The notes beneath the pieces were generated by a model. That model ran no database searches. It had not been told where the DNA came from and saw nothing but the letters and a program-made list of their open reading frames with translations. A stretch of 64,000 nt of DNA from Nocardioides sp. CFH 31398 (GTDB lineage Bacteria; Actinomycetota; Actinomycetes; Propionibacteriales; Nocardioidaceae): positions 1 to 64,000 of the forward strand of contig NZ_JAKUHT010000014.1 in NCBI RefSeq assembly GCF_022436705.1, written 5' to 3'. This document shows positions 23,872 through 32,609 of this stretch, in pieces; within the stretch, counting starts at the first letter, position 1; each line of letters opens with the position of its first letter. Made by a program: the position numbers and the translations under genes.

Positions 23872-25146
23872 TCAGACGGAGAAGACGAGACCGGCGATCG
23901 CGGCGTTCGACAGGTTGGCGAGGCTGGCGGCCAGCAGTGCGCGCAGGCCGAGGGCGGCCAGCAGGGAGCGGCGTTCGGGGGCGAGGGAGCCGACCACGCC
24001 GAGGATGATCGCGATCGAGGCGAAGTTCGCGAAGCCCGCCAGGGCGAAGGTCACGACGACCACGGTGAGCGGGTCCAGCCCGGCGACCGCGGGGCCGAAG
24101 TCGGCGAACGCGACGAACTCGTTGAGGACGGTCTTCTGCCCGATCCACGACCCCGCCTGCGCGGCCTCCGACCACGGCACGCCGAGCAGCCAGGAGAGAG
24201 GGGCCAGGGCCCAGCCGAGGATGCGCTCGAAGGTGAGGCCGTCCACGCCGAACCAGCCGCCGACGGCGCCCAGGAGCCCGTTGGCCAGGGCGATGAGGGC
24301 GACGAAGGCGATGAGCAGAGCGCCGACCGTGATGGCGATGCGCCCGCCCGCCAGCGCGCCGCGCCCCACCGCGTCGATCAGGTTGCGCGACTCCGTGTCG
24401 CGGACCTCCCGGACGTCGAGGGAGTCGAGGTCGACGTGCTCCTCGCCCTCGGCGAGCACGATGCTGGCCGGCTCCCTGTCGACGGGGGTCGAGTCCGGCC
24501 ACATCAGCTTCGCGAACAGCAGGGCGGCCGGCGCGTTCATGACCGTGGCCGCCAGCAGGTACTCCAGGGGCGCCCCGAGCAGGGAGTAGCCGACGAGGGT
24601 CGAGCCGGCCGCGGCGGTCAGGCCGCCGACCATGACGGTGAAGACCTGCCCGGCCCGCAGGGAGCGCAGGTAGGGGGCGATCATCAGCGGCGCCTCGCTC
24701 TGGCCGAGGAAGATGACCGTGCTGGCGTAGAGCGACTCGACCTTCGACACGCCGAGCACCCGCGACAGGGCGCCGCCGATCCAGTGCGTGGCGAGCTGGA
24801 TGACGCGCAGGTAGAACAACAGGCCGATCAGGGCGCCGAGGAAGATGATCACCGGCAGCACCGAGAGGGCGAAGACCGTGCCGTCGTCACCGCCGGCCTC
24901 GTAGAGCGGCCCGAAGAGGAACGACGTCCCCTCGTCGGTGAAGCCGATGAGGTCGGCCACGCGGTCCGCCGCCCAGGCCAGCGCGCGCTCGCCGGGGCCC
25001 CAGCGCAGGACGAGTGCGGCGAAGGCGACCTGCAGGCCGAGCGCGGCGAGCAGCGTCCGCCAGGAGATGCCCCTGCGGTCGCTGCTCAGCGCCCACGCCA
25101 CCGCGAGCAGCAGCGCCAGGCCCAGGATCCCGCGGAAGTCCGCCAC
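23872..25146 (-). CDS. nupC: concentrative nucleoside transporter (CNT/NupC family)
   Basis: A 424-residue ion-coupled nucleoside importer. Family hallmarks include the TVIFLGQSEAPLMIAPYL segment, MNAPAALLFAKLMWPDS, IGQKTVLNEFVAFADF and FALAGFANFASIAIILG; about 9-10 membrane helices are seen. It brings ribo- and deoxyribonucleosides into the cytoplasm. Its place between the SOS/division locus and the ribonucleotide reductase genes fits nucleotide supply, but that is context only. The gene appears to be transcribed alone or with the small basic membrane protein downstream. Confidence 0.9.
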   Translation of the reverse strand: MADFRGILGLALLLAVAWALSSDRRGISWRTLLAALGLQVAFAALVLRWGPGERALAWAADRVADLIGFTDEGTSFLFGPLYEAGGDDGTVFALSVLPVIIFLGALIGLLFYLRVIQLATHWIGGALSRVLGVSKVESLYASTVIFLGQSEAPLMIAPYLRSLRAGQVFTVMVGGLTAAAGSTLVGYSLLGAPLEYLLAATVMNAPAALLFAKLMWPDSTPVDREPASIVLAEGEEHVDLDSLDVREVRDTESRNLIDAVGRGALAGGRIAITVGALLIAFVALIALANGLLGAVGGWFGVDGLTFERILGWALAPLSWLLGVPWSEAAQAGSWIGQKTVLNEFVAFADFGPAVAGLDPLTVVVVTFALAGFANFASIAIILGVVGSLAPERRSLLAALGLRALLAASLANLSNAAIAGLVFSV

Positions 25147-25158
25147 CCGGCGATCCTG

Positions 25159-25986
25159 TCAGTCCCCGGCGTCGCCGAGGCGTACGAGGAGGTCGCCGAG
25201 CGCGGCGACGACGCGCTCGGTGCCGCCGCGGCCGGCGTAGGTGTCCCGCCGCAGCTCCACCATGATCGAGGAGACCCGGGGGTCGCGGCGCCAGTGCCGC
25301 AGCGGGACGTAGGTGCCGTGGAACGGCTCGTCGCGCACGACGTCGCCGACGGTCGCGAAGGACTCCGTCGCGGCCTCGAGCAGCGCCGCCGGGGTGTGCG
25401 CGTCGTCGGTCCCGAGGCAGACGGCCGGACGCCGCTCGTCGGCGTGACGCTCGTACGGCAGGGCCGTCGTCGGGTAGGAGTGCAGGTCGACCACCACGCA
25501 GGTCCCGGTCGCCGCGAGCCGGGCGTCGACCAGGTCGGCCAGCGCGTCGGCGTACGGCGTGAACCAGCGGGCCGTCCAGGCCGCGTCGCGCCCGGGGTCG
25601 GGCTCGCGCAGCGTCGTCAGGGTGCTCGTCGCGGTGTAGACCGCGCCCATGCCGATCGCGGCCATCTCCTCCATCGCCGGGTCGGGGAACCTCTCGGGGT
25701 CGACGACGAGGCGGGACAGACGGTTCACGAAGCGCCAGGGCGTCGGCGAGCCAGCCCGGGCGACGAGGGCGACGGCCTGCTCGGCGAGGGCGTCGGTCGC
25801 GGCGTCCGTCATGGCGTCGAGCTCGGCCTCCAGCGCGTCGTCGTCCAGCACGATGCTCGCCCGGGCCTCGGGCGGGACGCGGCGCGACGCGTGCGGGACG
25901 TGGACGACGACCGGGCTCGACGGCGATCCCGGGAGGACCTCGACGGGAGGCTCGACCGGGGGTGGGGGCGGTGCCGTCGTGCTCAC
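25159..25986 (-). CDS. N-formylglutamate amidohydrolase family protein
   Basis: A 275-residue member of the N-formylglutamate amidohydrolase (HutG-like) family, zinc-dependent amidases related to carboxypeptidases. Visible are VVVHVPHASRRVPPEAR near the N-terminus, the Glu/Arg segment FVNRLSRLVVDPERF, VVVDLHSYPTTALPYE (metal or catalytic His/Asp), and SIMVELRRDTY. Family members cleave N-formyl-glutamate in histidine breakdown, but no hut genes are nearby, so the substrate is uncertain. The GTG at 25986 is followed by a Pro-rich run of about 20 residues before the fold begins. Confidence 0.8.
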   Translation of the reverse strand: MSTTAPPPPPVEPPVEVLPGSPSSPVVVHVPHASRRVPPEARASIVLDDDALEAELDAMTDAATDALAEQAVALVARAGSPTPWRFVNRLSRLVVDPERFPDPAMEEMAAIGMGAVYTATSTLTTLREPDPGRDAAWTARWFTPYADALADLVDARLAATGTCVVVDLHSYPTTALPYERHADERRPAVCLGTDDAHTPAALLEAATESFATVGDVVRDEPFHGTYVPLRHWRRDPRVSSIMVELRRDTYAGRGGTERVVAALGDLLVRLGDAGD

Positions 25987-26011
25987 GGACCGAGCCTGGC
26001 AGGGTCGGAGG

Positions 26012-26539
26012 ATGTCGTTGCTGCCCGACGTCGTCGGCGAGACGCCGCTGGTCGTGTTCTGCGGCATGGCCAACCTGTGCTCGCCGGTGCGTCACGACCA
26101 CCACTACGGCGGGCCCGGCAACGCGTTCTGGAGACTGCTGCACGACTCGGGCCTGACCCCGGACCGGCTGGAGCCCGCGGACGACGTCCGCCTCCCGGCG
26201 TACGGGCTCGGCGTGACGGACCTGGTGGTCGAACGCGCCCCGGACGTGCCTCGCCTCACCCACGTCGACGCCCTCGCGGAGAAGGTCGGGCGGTGGTCGC
26301 CCGAGTGGCTGGCGATGACGTCCAAGACGGTCGCGGCCGAGCTCGCCCGCAGCCTCGGCCACCGGCCCCCGGGCCTGGGGATCGCCGGCTGGGACCTCGC
26401 CGGCGCCCCCGTGTTCGTGCTGCCCGGGCCGAGCGGGGCGAACCAGCGCCGGGAGTACGACGGACGGCCCGACCGCCTGTCCTGGTGGACCGACCTGGCC
26501 GCCCTGGTCGGTCGCGGTCCGCGCGCCGCAGGCCTCTGA
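26012..26539 (+). CDS. Mug/TDG-like mismatch-specific DNA glycosylase
   Basis: A 175-residue member of the uracil/thymine-DNA glycosylase superfamily, Mug-like. The helix motif HYGGPGNAFWRLLHDSGLTP (31-50), GLGVTDLV and the second catalytic loop VLPGPSGANQRREYDG are present. The first catalytic motif, normally GINPG in Mug, reads CGMANLCS (17-24), so the usual Asn is displaced by one position; related FCGTA-type proteins exist. It would excise mispaired or modified pyrimidines, or act on deaminated bases. A CAGGGT hexamer six bases before the ATG hints at a leaderless transcript. It is divergent from the amidohydrolase gene. Confidence 0.78.
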   Translation: MSLLPDVVGETPLVVFCGMANLCSPVRHDHHYGGPGNAFWRLLHDSGLTPDRLEPADDVRLPAYGLGVTDLVVERAPDVPRLTHVDALAEKVGRWSPEWLAMTSKTVAAELARSLGHRPPGLGIAGWDLAGAPVFVLPGPSGANQRREYDGRPDRLSWWTDLAALVGRGPRAAGL

Positions 26540-26622
26540 CCTGCGCTTTCCCGGACCCGTCCGGCGTGTCGCCGGGCGACTCGCCGAACCGCTTGCGGGC
26601 GTGGTGGCGCGGGGGCTACTGT

Positions 26623-26638
26623 CACCTACATCTAGTAA
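26623..26638 (+). promoter_or_regulatory. NrdR box 1
   Basis: CACCTACATCTAGTAA contains the core ACATCTAGT typical of actinobacterial NrdR boxes. It lies 124 bases before the nrdR start, and its core is repeated exactly 31 bases downstream. Confidence 0.75.
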
Positions 26639-26653
26639 TCACAAGCGTGTAGT

Positions 26654-26669
26654 TATCCACATCTAGTCC
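26654..26669 (+). promoter_or_regulatory. NrdR box 2
   Basis: TATCCACATCTAGTCC carries the same core, ACATCTAGT, 31 bases from box 1. That is about three helical turns, the normal spacing for paired NrdR boxes, implying that nrdR-nrdJ is autoregulated by NrdR with dATP. Confidence 0.75.
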
Positions 26670-26761
26670 CCAGGGACGATGGAACACTCCACACGTGTTG
26701 CACCAGATGTCCCCAGGTCCATCCACAGGCCGGGGTCCTGACGACGAGAGGAGGAGGCTCG

Positions 26762-27226
26762 ATGCACTGCCCGTTCTGCCGCCACACCGACACCCGTGTG
26801 CTCGACAGCCGCGTCACCGACGACGGCTCCTCCATCCGTCGTCGACGCTCCTGCGGCGAGTGCGGGCGCCGCTTCACCACCGCCGAGCAGATGCAGCTGA
26901 CGATCGCCAAGCGCAACGGCACCGTCGAGCCCTTCGTCCGCGACAAGGCGGTCGCGGGAGTCCGCAAGGCCTGCAAGGGCCGGCCGGTGACCGAGGACCA
27001 GCTGGCCCGCCTGGGCCAGGAGGTCGAGGACTCGCTGCGCTGCGCCGGGTGGGCCGAGGTGCCCGCCCACGAGGTCGGCCTGGCCATCCTCACGCCGCTG
27101 CGCGAGCTCGACGAGGTCGCGTACCTGCGCTTCGCGAGCGTCTACCGCGCCTTCACGTCGGCCGAGGACTTCGAGGCGGAGATCGTGGCGATGCGCCTCG
27201 AGCACGCCGTCCCGGCGGACACCTGA
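26762..27226 (+). CDS. nrdR: transcriptional repressor NrdR
   Basis: NrdR senses dATP/ATP through an ATP-cone domain and represses ribonucleotide reductase genes. The 154-residue protein has the Zn ribbon Cys3, Cys6, Cys31, Cys34 (MHCPFC ... [11 protein letters not shown]) and an ATP-cone at about 46-136. The conserved MHCPFC start and GAGGAGG upstream fix the ATG. Two NrdR boxes lie before it, and nrdJ follows after 131 bases, the usual actinobacterial arrangement. Confidence 0.96.
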   Translation: MHCPFCRHTDTRVLDSRVTDDGSSIRRRRSCGECGRRFTTAEQMQLTIAKRNGTVEPFVRDKAVAGVRKACKGRPVTEDQLARLGQEVEDSLRCAGWAEVPAHEVGLAILTPLRELDEVAYLRFASVYRAFTSAEDFEAEIVAMRLEHAVPADT

Positions 27227-27227
27227 C

Positions 27228-27243
27228 GCGCCCGTCCGGGCGC
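27228..27243 (+). other. hairpin at nrdR 3' end
   Basis: GCGCCCG-TC-CGGGCGC forms a 7-bp stem immediately after the nrdR stop codon. With the next hairpin it gives the nrdR-nrdJ spacer strong structure, perhaps for partial termination or RNA processing. Confidence 0.45.
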
Positions 27244-27251
27244 ACCGAGCT

Positions 27252-27285
27252 GCCCGGCACGTCGTGGGGAAGCGGCGTGCCGGGC
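27252..27285 (+). other. hairpin in nrdR-nrdJ spacer
   Basis: GCCCGGCACG and CGTGCCGGGC form a perfect 10-bp stem with a 14-base loop, 72 bases before the nrdJ ATG. It could act as an attenuator or stabilise the nrdJ message. No B12-box or cobalamin riboswitch core is visible. Confidence 0.5.
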
Positions 27286-27357
27286 GCACCATCCACAGCA
27301 GACCCAGCACAGACCGGCACACATCATCAGCAGGGCCGAACGAGGGGACCGACAGCA

Positions 27358-30318
27358 ATGACCGAGACGGCGAACGGCGTGCGCGACGACGCCAAGCAGA
27401 CCAGCGGGCGGGGAGTGCGCATCCGCCGCGTCTTCAGCACCCCCGGCGTGCACCCCTACGACGAGGTCTCGTGGGAGCGCCGCGACGTCGTCCAGAACAA
27501 CTGGAAGACCGGCGAGGTCGTCTTCGAGCAGCGCGGCGCCGAGTTCCCCGACTTCTGGAGCGTCAACGCCTCCACGATCGTCACGACGAAGTACTTCCGC
27601 GGCGCCGTCGGCACCGACGCCCGCGAGTGGAGCCTGCGCCAGCTCGTCGACCGCGTCGTGAAGACCTACACGAAGGCCGGCGTCGAGCACGGCTACTTCG
27701 CGGACGCCGGCGACGCCGAGATCTTCGAGCACGAGCTCACCTGGCTGCTGGTCCACCAGTACTTCTCGTTCAACTCCCCGGTCTGGTTCAACGTCGGCAC
27801 GAAGTCCCCCCAGCAGGTGTCGGCCTGCTTCATCCTCTCGGTCGACGACTCGATGGACTCGATCCTGAACTGGTACAAGGAGGAGGGCTTCATCTTCAAG
27901 GGCGGCTCCGGTGCTGGCCTGAACCTCTCCCGCATCCGCTCCTCCAAGGAGCTGCTGTCCTCCGGCGGCACCGCCTCCGGCCCGGTCTCCTTCATGCGCG
28001 GCGCCGACGCCTCCGCGGGCACCATCAAGTCCGGTGGCGCCACCCGCCGCGCCGCGAAGATGGTCGTCCTCGACGTCGACCACCCGGACATCGAGGAGTT
28101 CGTCGCGACCAAGGCGCGCGAGGAGGACAAGATCCGCGCCCTGCGCGACGCCGGGTTCGACATGGACCTCGGCGGCAACGACATCACCTCGGTGCAGTAC
28201 CAGAACGCCAACAACTCGGTCCGGGTCTCCGACGAGTTCATGCGCGCGGTCGAGGAGGGCACGGAGTTCGGCCTGCGCGCCCGTGGCACCGGCGAGGTCA
28301 TCGAGACCGTCGACGCCCGCGGCCTGTTCCGCAAGATCAGCGAGGCCGCGTGGGCCTGCGCCGACCCGGGCCTGCAGTACGACGACACGATCAACGACTG
28401 GCACACGAACCCGGAGACGGGCCGCATCACGGCGTCCAACCCGTGCTCGGAGTACATGTCGCTGGACAACTCCTCGTGCAACCTGGCGTCGCTGAACCTC
28501 ATGAAGTTCCTGCGCAAGGACGACACCTTCGACGCGCAGTCGTTCGCCAGCGCCGTCGAGCTGATCATCACCGCGATGGACATCTCCATCTGCTTCGCGG
28601 ACTTCCCGACCGAGCCCATCGGCCGCACCACCCGCGACTACCGCCAGCTCGGCATCGGCTACGCCAACCTCGGCGCGCTGCTCATGGCCATGGGCCTGGG
28701 CTACGACTCCGACGGCGGCCGCTCGATGGCCGCGACGATCACGTCGCTGATGACCGGCACGTCGTACGCCCGCTCGGCCGAGATCGCCAAGGTCGTCGGC
28801 CCGTACGCCGGCTACCGCCGCAACGCCGACGCCCACCAGCGCGTCATGCGTAAGCACCAGGCCGCGAACGACGAGATCCGCACCCTGCACACCGAGGACC
28901 GGGCCGTCCACGAGCTGGCGACCCGCACCTGGGACAAGGTGCTGCGCGACGGCGCCCAGCACGGCTACCGCAACGCCCAGGCCTCGGTGCTCGCGCCCAC
29001 CGGCACGATCGGCTTCATGATGGACTGCGACACGACCGGCATCGAGCCGGACTTCTCGCTGGTCAAGTTCAAGAAGCTCGTCGGCGGCGGCTCCATGCAG
29101 ATCGTGAACCAGACGATCCCGCGGGCCCTGAAGAAGCTGGGCTACCAGCCGGAGCAGGTCGAGGCGATCGTCGCGCACATCTCCGAGCACGGCCACGTCA
29201 TCGACGCACCGGGCCTGCGGACCGAGCACTACGAGATCTTCGACACCGCGATGGGCGCCCGCGCGCTCAAGCCGATGGGGCACGTCCGGATGATGGCGGC
29301 GGCGCAGCCGTTCCTGTCCGGCGCGATCTCCAAGACGGTCAACCTGCCCGAGTCCGCCTCCGTCGAGGAGATCGAGGACGTTTACCTGCAGTCGTGGAAG
29401 CTGGGGCTGAAGGCCACCGCGATCTACCGCGACAACTGCAAGGTCGGCCAGCCGCTGTCCGACGGCGGCGGCAAGGCGAAGAAGGACAAGAAGGACGCCG
29501 AGGACGCGGCCGCCGCGGCCGGCAGCGAGCGCGAGGTCGTCGAGAAGGTCGTCGAGAAGATCGTCTACGCCCCGACCCGCAAGCGGCTGCCGAAGTCGCG
29601 CGTCTCGCGGACGACGTCCTTCACGGTCGGTGGCGCCGAGGGGTACATGACCTCCGGCGCGCACGACGACGGCGAGCTCGGCGAGATCTTCCTCAAGCTC
29701 GGCAAGCAGGGCTCGACCCTCGCCGGCGTGATGGACGCGTTCTCGATCGCGGTCTCGATCGGCCTGCAGTACGGCGTCCCGCTGGAGACCTACGTCTCGA
29801 AGTTCACCAACCTGCGCTTCGAGCCGGCGGGCCTGACCGACGACGCCGACGTGCGGATGAGCCAGTCGATCATGGACTACATCTTCCGTCGCCTGGCGCT
29901 GGACTACCTGCCCTTCGAGGACCGCGCCGCGCTCGGCATCTACTCCGCCGAGGAGCGTCAGCGTCACCTCGAGACCGGCTCGTACGAGCCCATCGAGGTC
30001 AGCGAGGTCCAGGCCCTGCGGGCCGACCCCGACCAGGTCACCGTCGTCCTGCCCGACCCGGACGCCGAGGCGCCGGAGGACTCCTCCGACGACGCGCCCC
30101 AGGGCTCGGCCCAGGTGACCGCCGCCGAGGCCGCCGAGCTGAAGGACGTCGCCGCCACCCCGGCGCCGCGCGAGGCCCACACCTCCGCGGAGCTGCTGGA
30201 GAAGGTCACCGGCACCGCCGTCGACTCGCCGCTGTGCTTCACCTGCGGCACGAAGATGCGCCCCGCCGGCTCCTGCCACGTCTGCGAGGGCTGCGGCTCG
30301 ACCAGCGGCTGCAGCTGA
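27358..30318 (+). CDS. nrdJ: class II (B12-dependent) ribonucleotide reductase
   Basis: NrdJ reduces ribonucleotides to deoxyribonucleotides using adenosylcobalamin as radical source, without needing oxygen. The 986-residue protein has the ten-stranded barrel with ASNPCSEYMSLDNSSCNLASLNL (active-site Cys), FKGGSGAGLNLSRIRSS near the N-terminus, APTGTIGFMMDCDTTGIEPDF, and a C-terminal redox tail with six Cys (CFTCGTKM ... CHVCEGCG ... GC). A Lys/Ala-rich insert near residues 702-725 looks like a flexible linker. It follows nrdR behind NrdR boxes and ends at a strong terminator. Confidence 0.97.
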   Translation: MTETANGVRDDAKQTSGRGVRIRRVFSTPGVHPYDEVSWERRDVVQNNWKTGEVVFEQRGAEFPDFWSVNASTIVTTKYFRGAVGTDAREWSLRQLVDRVVKTYTKAGVEHGYFADAGDAEIFEHELTWLLVHQYFSFNSPVWFNVGTKSPQQVSACFILSVDDSMDSILNWYKEEGFIFKGGSGAGLNLSRIRSSKELLSSGGTASGPVSFMRGADASAGTIKSGGATRRAAKMVVLDVDHPDIEEFVATKAREEDKIRALRDAGFDMDLGGNDITSVQYQNANNSVRVSDEFMRAVEEGTEFGLRARGTGEVIETVDARGLFRKISEAAWACADPGLQYDDTINDWHTNPETGRITASNPCSEYMSLDNSSCNLASLNLMKFLRKDDTFDAQSFASAVELIITAMDISICFADFPTEPIGRTTRDYRQLGIGYANLGALLMAMGLGYDSDGGRSMAATITSLMTGTSYARSAEIAKVVGPYAGYRRNADAHQRVMRKHQAANDEIRTLHTEDRAVHELATRTWDKVLRDGAQHGYRNAQASVLAPTGTIGFMMDCDTTGIEPDFSLVKFKKLVGGGSMQIVNQTIPRALKKLGYQPEQVEAIVAHISEHGHVIDAPGLRTEHYEIFDTAMGARALKPMGHVRMMAAAQPFLSGAISKTVNLPESASVEEIEDVYLQSWKLGLKATAIYRDNCKVGQPLSDGGGKAKKDKKDAEDAAAAAGSEREVVEKVVEKIVYAPTRKRLPKSRVSRTTSFTVGGAEGYMTSGAHDDGELGEIFLKLGKQGSTLAGVMDAFSIAVSIGLQYGVPLETYVSKFTNLRFEPAGLTDDADVRMSQSIMDYIFRRLALDYLPFEDRAALGIYSAEERQRHLETGSYEPIEVSEVQALRADPDQVTVVLPDPDAEAPEDSSDDAPQGSAQVTAAEAAELKDVAATPAPREAHTSAELLEKVTGTAVDSPLCFTCGTKMRPAGSCHVCEGCGSTSGCS

Positions 30319-30356
30319 CAGCGTCCACGGGCGCGAGGTAGCAGGCGCCGGACGTC

Positions 30357-30398
30357 ACGACGGAGGGGCGGTCCCGCACGGGGCCGCCCCTCCGTCGT
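30357..30398. terminator. terminator between nrdJ and convergent gene
   Basis: A perfect 15-bp stem (30357-30371 with 30384-30398) and 12-base loop lie 39 bases after nrdJ and 30 bases beyond the end of the convergent gene. It can serve both strands. Confidence 0.8.
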
Positions 30399-30427
30399 CG
30401 GGCCGGGACCGACCGGACCCCCGGGGC

Positions 30428-31036
30428 CTAGAGCGCTGTGCACCCCGGGTTCTGCGGGCCCCTCCACCGGAACACCAGGTCGGTGGGGCCGGTCGCCCTC
30501 GCATCGCGACCCAGGGACGAGAACGTGACGACGGGCCACTCCTCCACGGTGGTCGAGCCCGCCGTGCAGCCGTCCGCCCGGAACTCGAGGACGATCCGGA
30601 AGCCGGTGGAGCGCCCCGCGGGGAGCGTCCTGTCGAGCGGCGACGAGGCGTCCCCGTCGTCGCGCCCATCGCTGTCCGGGGGCTGCCCGCCGACCTTCAC
30701 CCGCGCCTGGAGGACGGCGCCGCCGGCGGGTCCCAGCAGCGGAGCCACGGCGCGGTCGAGGTGGACGGGGAACGTCCCGTCGTTCCTGACCCGGACGTCG
30801 ACGCCGCACCGTGTCCGCGGCGTCACCACGAGCACCTCGACCGGTGCGCCCGGCCGGTCGTCGTCGAGGCCGCGCCGCCTCTCCAGCGGCGTGTCACGAC
30901 ACCAGGCCAGTCGGGTCTCGACCGCGACGTCCGCGGCAGTCGCCGCGGACGCGACGTACCACCCGCCGGCCGGGACGGCCACCAGGGCCGCCGCCGCGGC
31001 GGCGAGCGCGGTGCGACGCGTCAGGGTGCCGGGCAT
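30428..31036 (-). CDS. secreted protein of unknown function
   Basis: A 202-residue protein with an N-terminal export signal (LTRRTALAAAAAALVAVPAGGWYVA), possibly Tat-dependent given the twin Arg. The mature part has four Cys and beta-rich stretches such as VEVLVVTPRTRCGVDVRVRN and STGFRIVLEFRADGC, suggesting a disulfide-stabilised beta-sandwich, perhaps a DUF4352/Ig-like fold. No family is firmly recognised. It is convergent with nrdJ across a shared terminator and stands alone. Confidence 0.65.
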   Translation of the reverse strand: MPGTLTRRTALAAAAAALVAVPAGGWYVASAATAADVAVETRLAWCRDTPLERRRGLDDDRPGAPVEVLVVTPRTRCGVDVRVRNDGTFPVHLDRAVAPLLGPAGGAVLQARVKVGGQPPDSDGRDDGDASSPLDRTLPAGRSTGFRIVLEFRADGCTAGSTTVEEWPVVTFSSLGRDARATGPTDLVFRWRGPQNPGCTAL

Positions 31037-31085
31037 GCGTCATCATCCGCCAGGCCCGGCAGTGCGCGCCAGGCGGCGCGTCGCG

Positions 31086-31427
31086 TCAGGCGGGTCCGAC
31101 CTCGAGCGGACGCCGTCTCGCGACCGCGCCCCACGTCCCGACGACGGCCGCCAGCAGGCTGAGGACGCCGAGCGCGACGAGCGGCGCCAGGAGAGCCAGG
31201 GTCAGGTCCCCGCCCGCGCCCGGCACGAGCAGACGGACCGCGACGACCACACCGACGGTGGCGCCGACGATGCCGAGCGCGATGCCCGCCTGGGTGAGGG
31301 CGAGTCGCCACCGCTCGGCGCTGTGGTCGCCGCGGAGCGTGCGGACCAGCTCGATCACGGGCATGGCGAGCGCCAGCAGCAGGTAGAACAGCCCGCCGAG
31401 GCCGGTCCCGGGGAGTCCGGCGGTCAT
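31086..31427 (-). CDS. small three-helix membrane protein coupled to GT2
   Basis: A 113-residue protein with three membrane helices (about 9-27, 42-65 and 77-101). The ATG shares one base with the stop of the glycosyltransferase gene (TGATG), so the two are co-translated. It may assist the glycosyltransferase in glycan export or membrane placement, as small partner proteins do in some synthase systems; this is inference from coupling. No domain recognised. Confidence 0.7.
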   Translation of the reverse strand: MTAGLPGTGLGGLFYLLLALAMPVIELVRTLRGDHSAERWRLALTQAGIALGIVGATVGVVVAVRLLVPGAGGDLTLALLAPLVALGVLSLLAAVVGTWGAVARRRPLEVGPA

Positions 31428-32503
31428 CAGTGTCCCTTCTCGTAGACCTCGAGGGGCCGTCGCAGGACCACCTCGGTGACCAGCGCCTCGAGCATGTACA
31501 GCCCGTTGACGAGCCGGAGCACGAGGAAGCTGGGCAACGAGGCCAGCGCGCGACCCACCTCGCCCCGTCGTCGTGCCGCGACCAGGACCGGCACGAGGAC
31601 GGCGGGCACGTCCACGACGTACGCGAGGAGCACCCAGGGGCTGAGGAGGACGGCGAGCAGCGGCAGGACGAACAGGTAGACCAGCGAGGCGACGACGGCG
31701 TCGAACAGGGCGACGCCCACGACTGTGCCCAGGAACGGCAGACGGACGATGCCCCGCCAGTGCAGCGCCACGTTCTGGACGAAGCCGTGCGACCACCGCC
31801 TGAGCTGCTTGCCGAGGAAGTCGAGGTCGTGGGGCTCGATGGGGTAGCAGACGGCCTCCGGCACGAACCGGACGCGGTGCCCCGCCTGGTAGAAGGTCCA
31901 GGTCAGGTCCATGTCCTCGGCGCGGGTGCGCTCCGACCAGCCGCCGGCGGCCTTCAGCGCAGCGGTCCGGTACGCCGAGAAGCAGCCGGACGAGATCAGC
32001 GGCGTGCCGAAGTGGTCCTGGGTGGGCTTGTAGAAGGTGAAGGACAGCAGGTACTCGGTGTAGCGGCCGCGCTCCCAGACCGTGCTGACGTGCCGGGGGA
32101 CGACGAAGCCGCAGGCGGCGACGACGGTCTCGTCGGCGGCCAGGGGCTCCATCAGCAGCTCGAGGGCGTCGGGGGCGAGGGTGGTGTCGGCGTCGATCGC
32201 CATCGTGTACGTCGTCTCGACCATCGTGAGGGCGACGTTCTGCGCGCCCGCCTTGGAGCCCGTGTTGGCGTCGGGACGCAGCACCTCGGCACCCGCGGCG
32301 CGGGCGAGGTCGCCGGTGCCGTCGGTCGAGAAGTCGTCGACGACGACGACCCGCGCCGGGGGAGTGGACTGGCCGAGGATGCTGCGGACCGTGTCGGCGA
32401 TGGACGCCGCCTCGTTGTAGGCCGGCACGATGACGGTCAGGTCGTCGGCGGGTCGCGCACGGTGGCGCGGCGCGGCGGGCACGACCTGCGGGGGGATCTC
32501 CAC
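31427..32503 (-). CDS. family 2 glycosyltransferase, processive type
   Basis: A 358-residue membrane glycosyltransferase. The catalytic domain (about 20-240) has VIVPAYNE, VVVDDFST, the DAD metal motif at 104-106, RAEDMDLTW (base, 195-202) and QLRRW (233-237). This D,D,D,QxxRW set is typical of cellulose, chitin and poly-GlcNAc synthases. Three or four C-terminal helices follow. The donor is probably UDP-GlcNAc or UDP-Glc, and the polymer may be exported. The GTG at 32503 has GAGGAG eight bases before it. A small membrane protein is coupled downstream; no PgaB- or BcsB-like partner is present. Confidence 0.87.
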   Translation of the reverse strand: MEIPPQVVPAAPRHRARPADDLTVIVPAYNEAASIADTVRSILGQSTPPARVVVVDDFSTDGTGDLARAAGAEVLRPDANTGSKAGAQNVALTMVETTYTMAIDADTTLAPDALELLMEPLAADETVVAACGFVVPRHVSTVWERGRYTEYLLSFTFYKPTQDHFGTPLISSGCFSAYRTAALKAAGGWSERTRAEDMDLTWTFYQAGHRVRFVPEAVCYPIEPHDLDFLGKQLRRWSHGFVQNVALHWRGIVRLPFLGTVVGVALFDAVVASLVYLFVLPLLAVLLSPWVLLAYVVDVPAVLVPVLVAARRRGEVGRALASLPSFLVLRLVNGLYMLEALVTEVVLRRPLEVYEKGH

Positions 32504-32609
32504 CGGGGCGGCTCCTCGGGTCGACGGGCGGGCGGCGCGGCCGCGGGGGCGGCCGATCGTGACCTGCCGCGACCGGCCCGTGCCGTTACGTCGTCCGCGC
32601 CGCCCCGGG

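Noticed and set aside
26540..27357. Cobalamin riboswitch before nrdJ
   Set aside because: Class II RNR uses B12, but no B12 box or the expected long structured leader is present; NrdR boxes explain regulation better.
27142..30279. 1,000-residue minus-strand open frame opposite nrdJ
   Set aside because: Shadow of the highly constrained nrdJ gene; composition is Val/Gly/Asp/Arg-rich and no motif is present.
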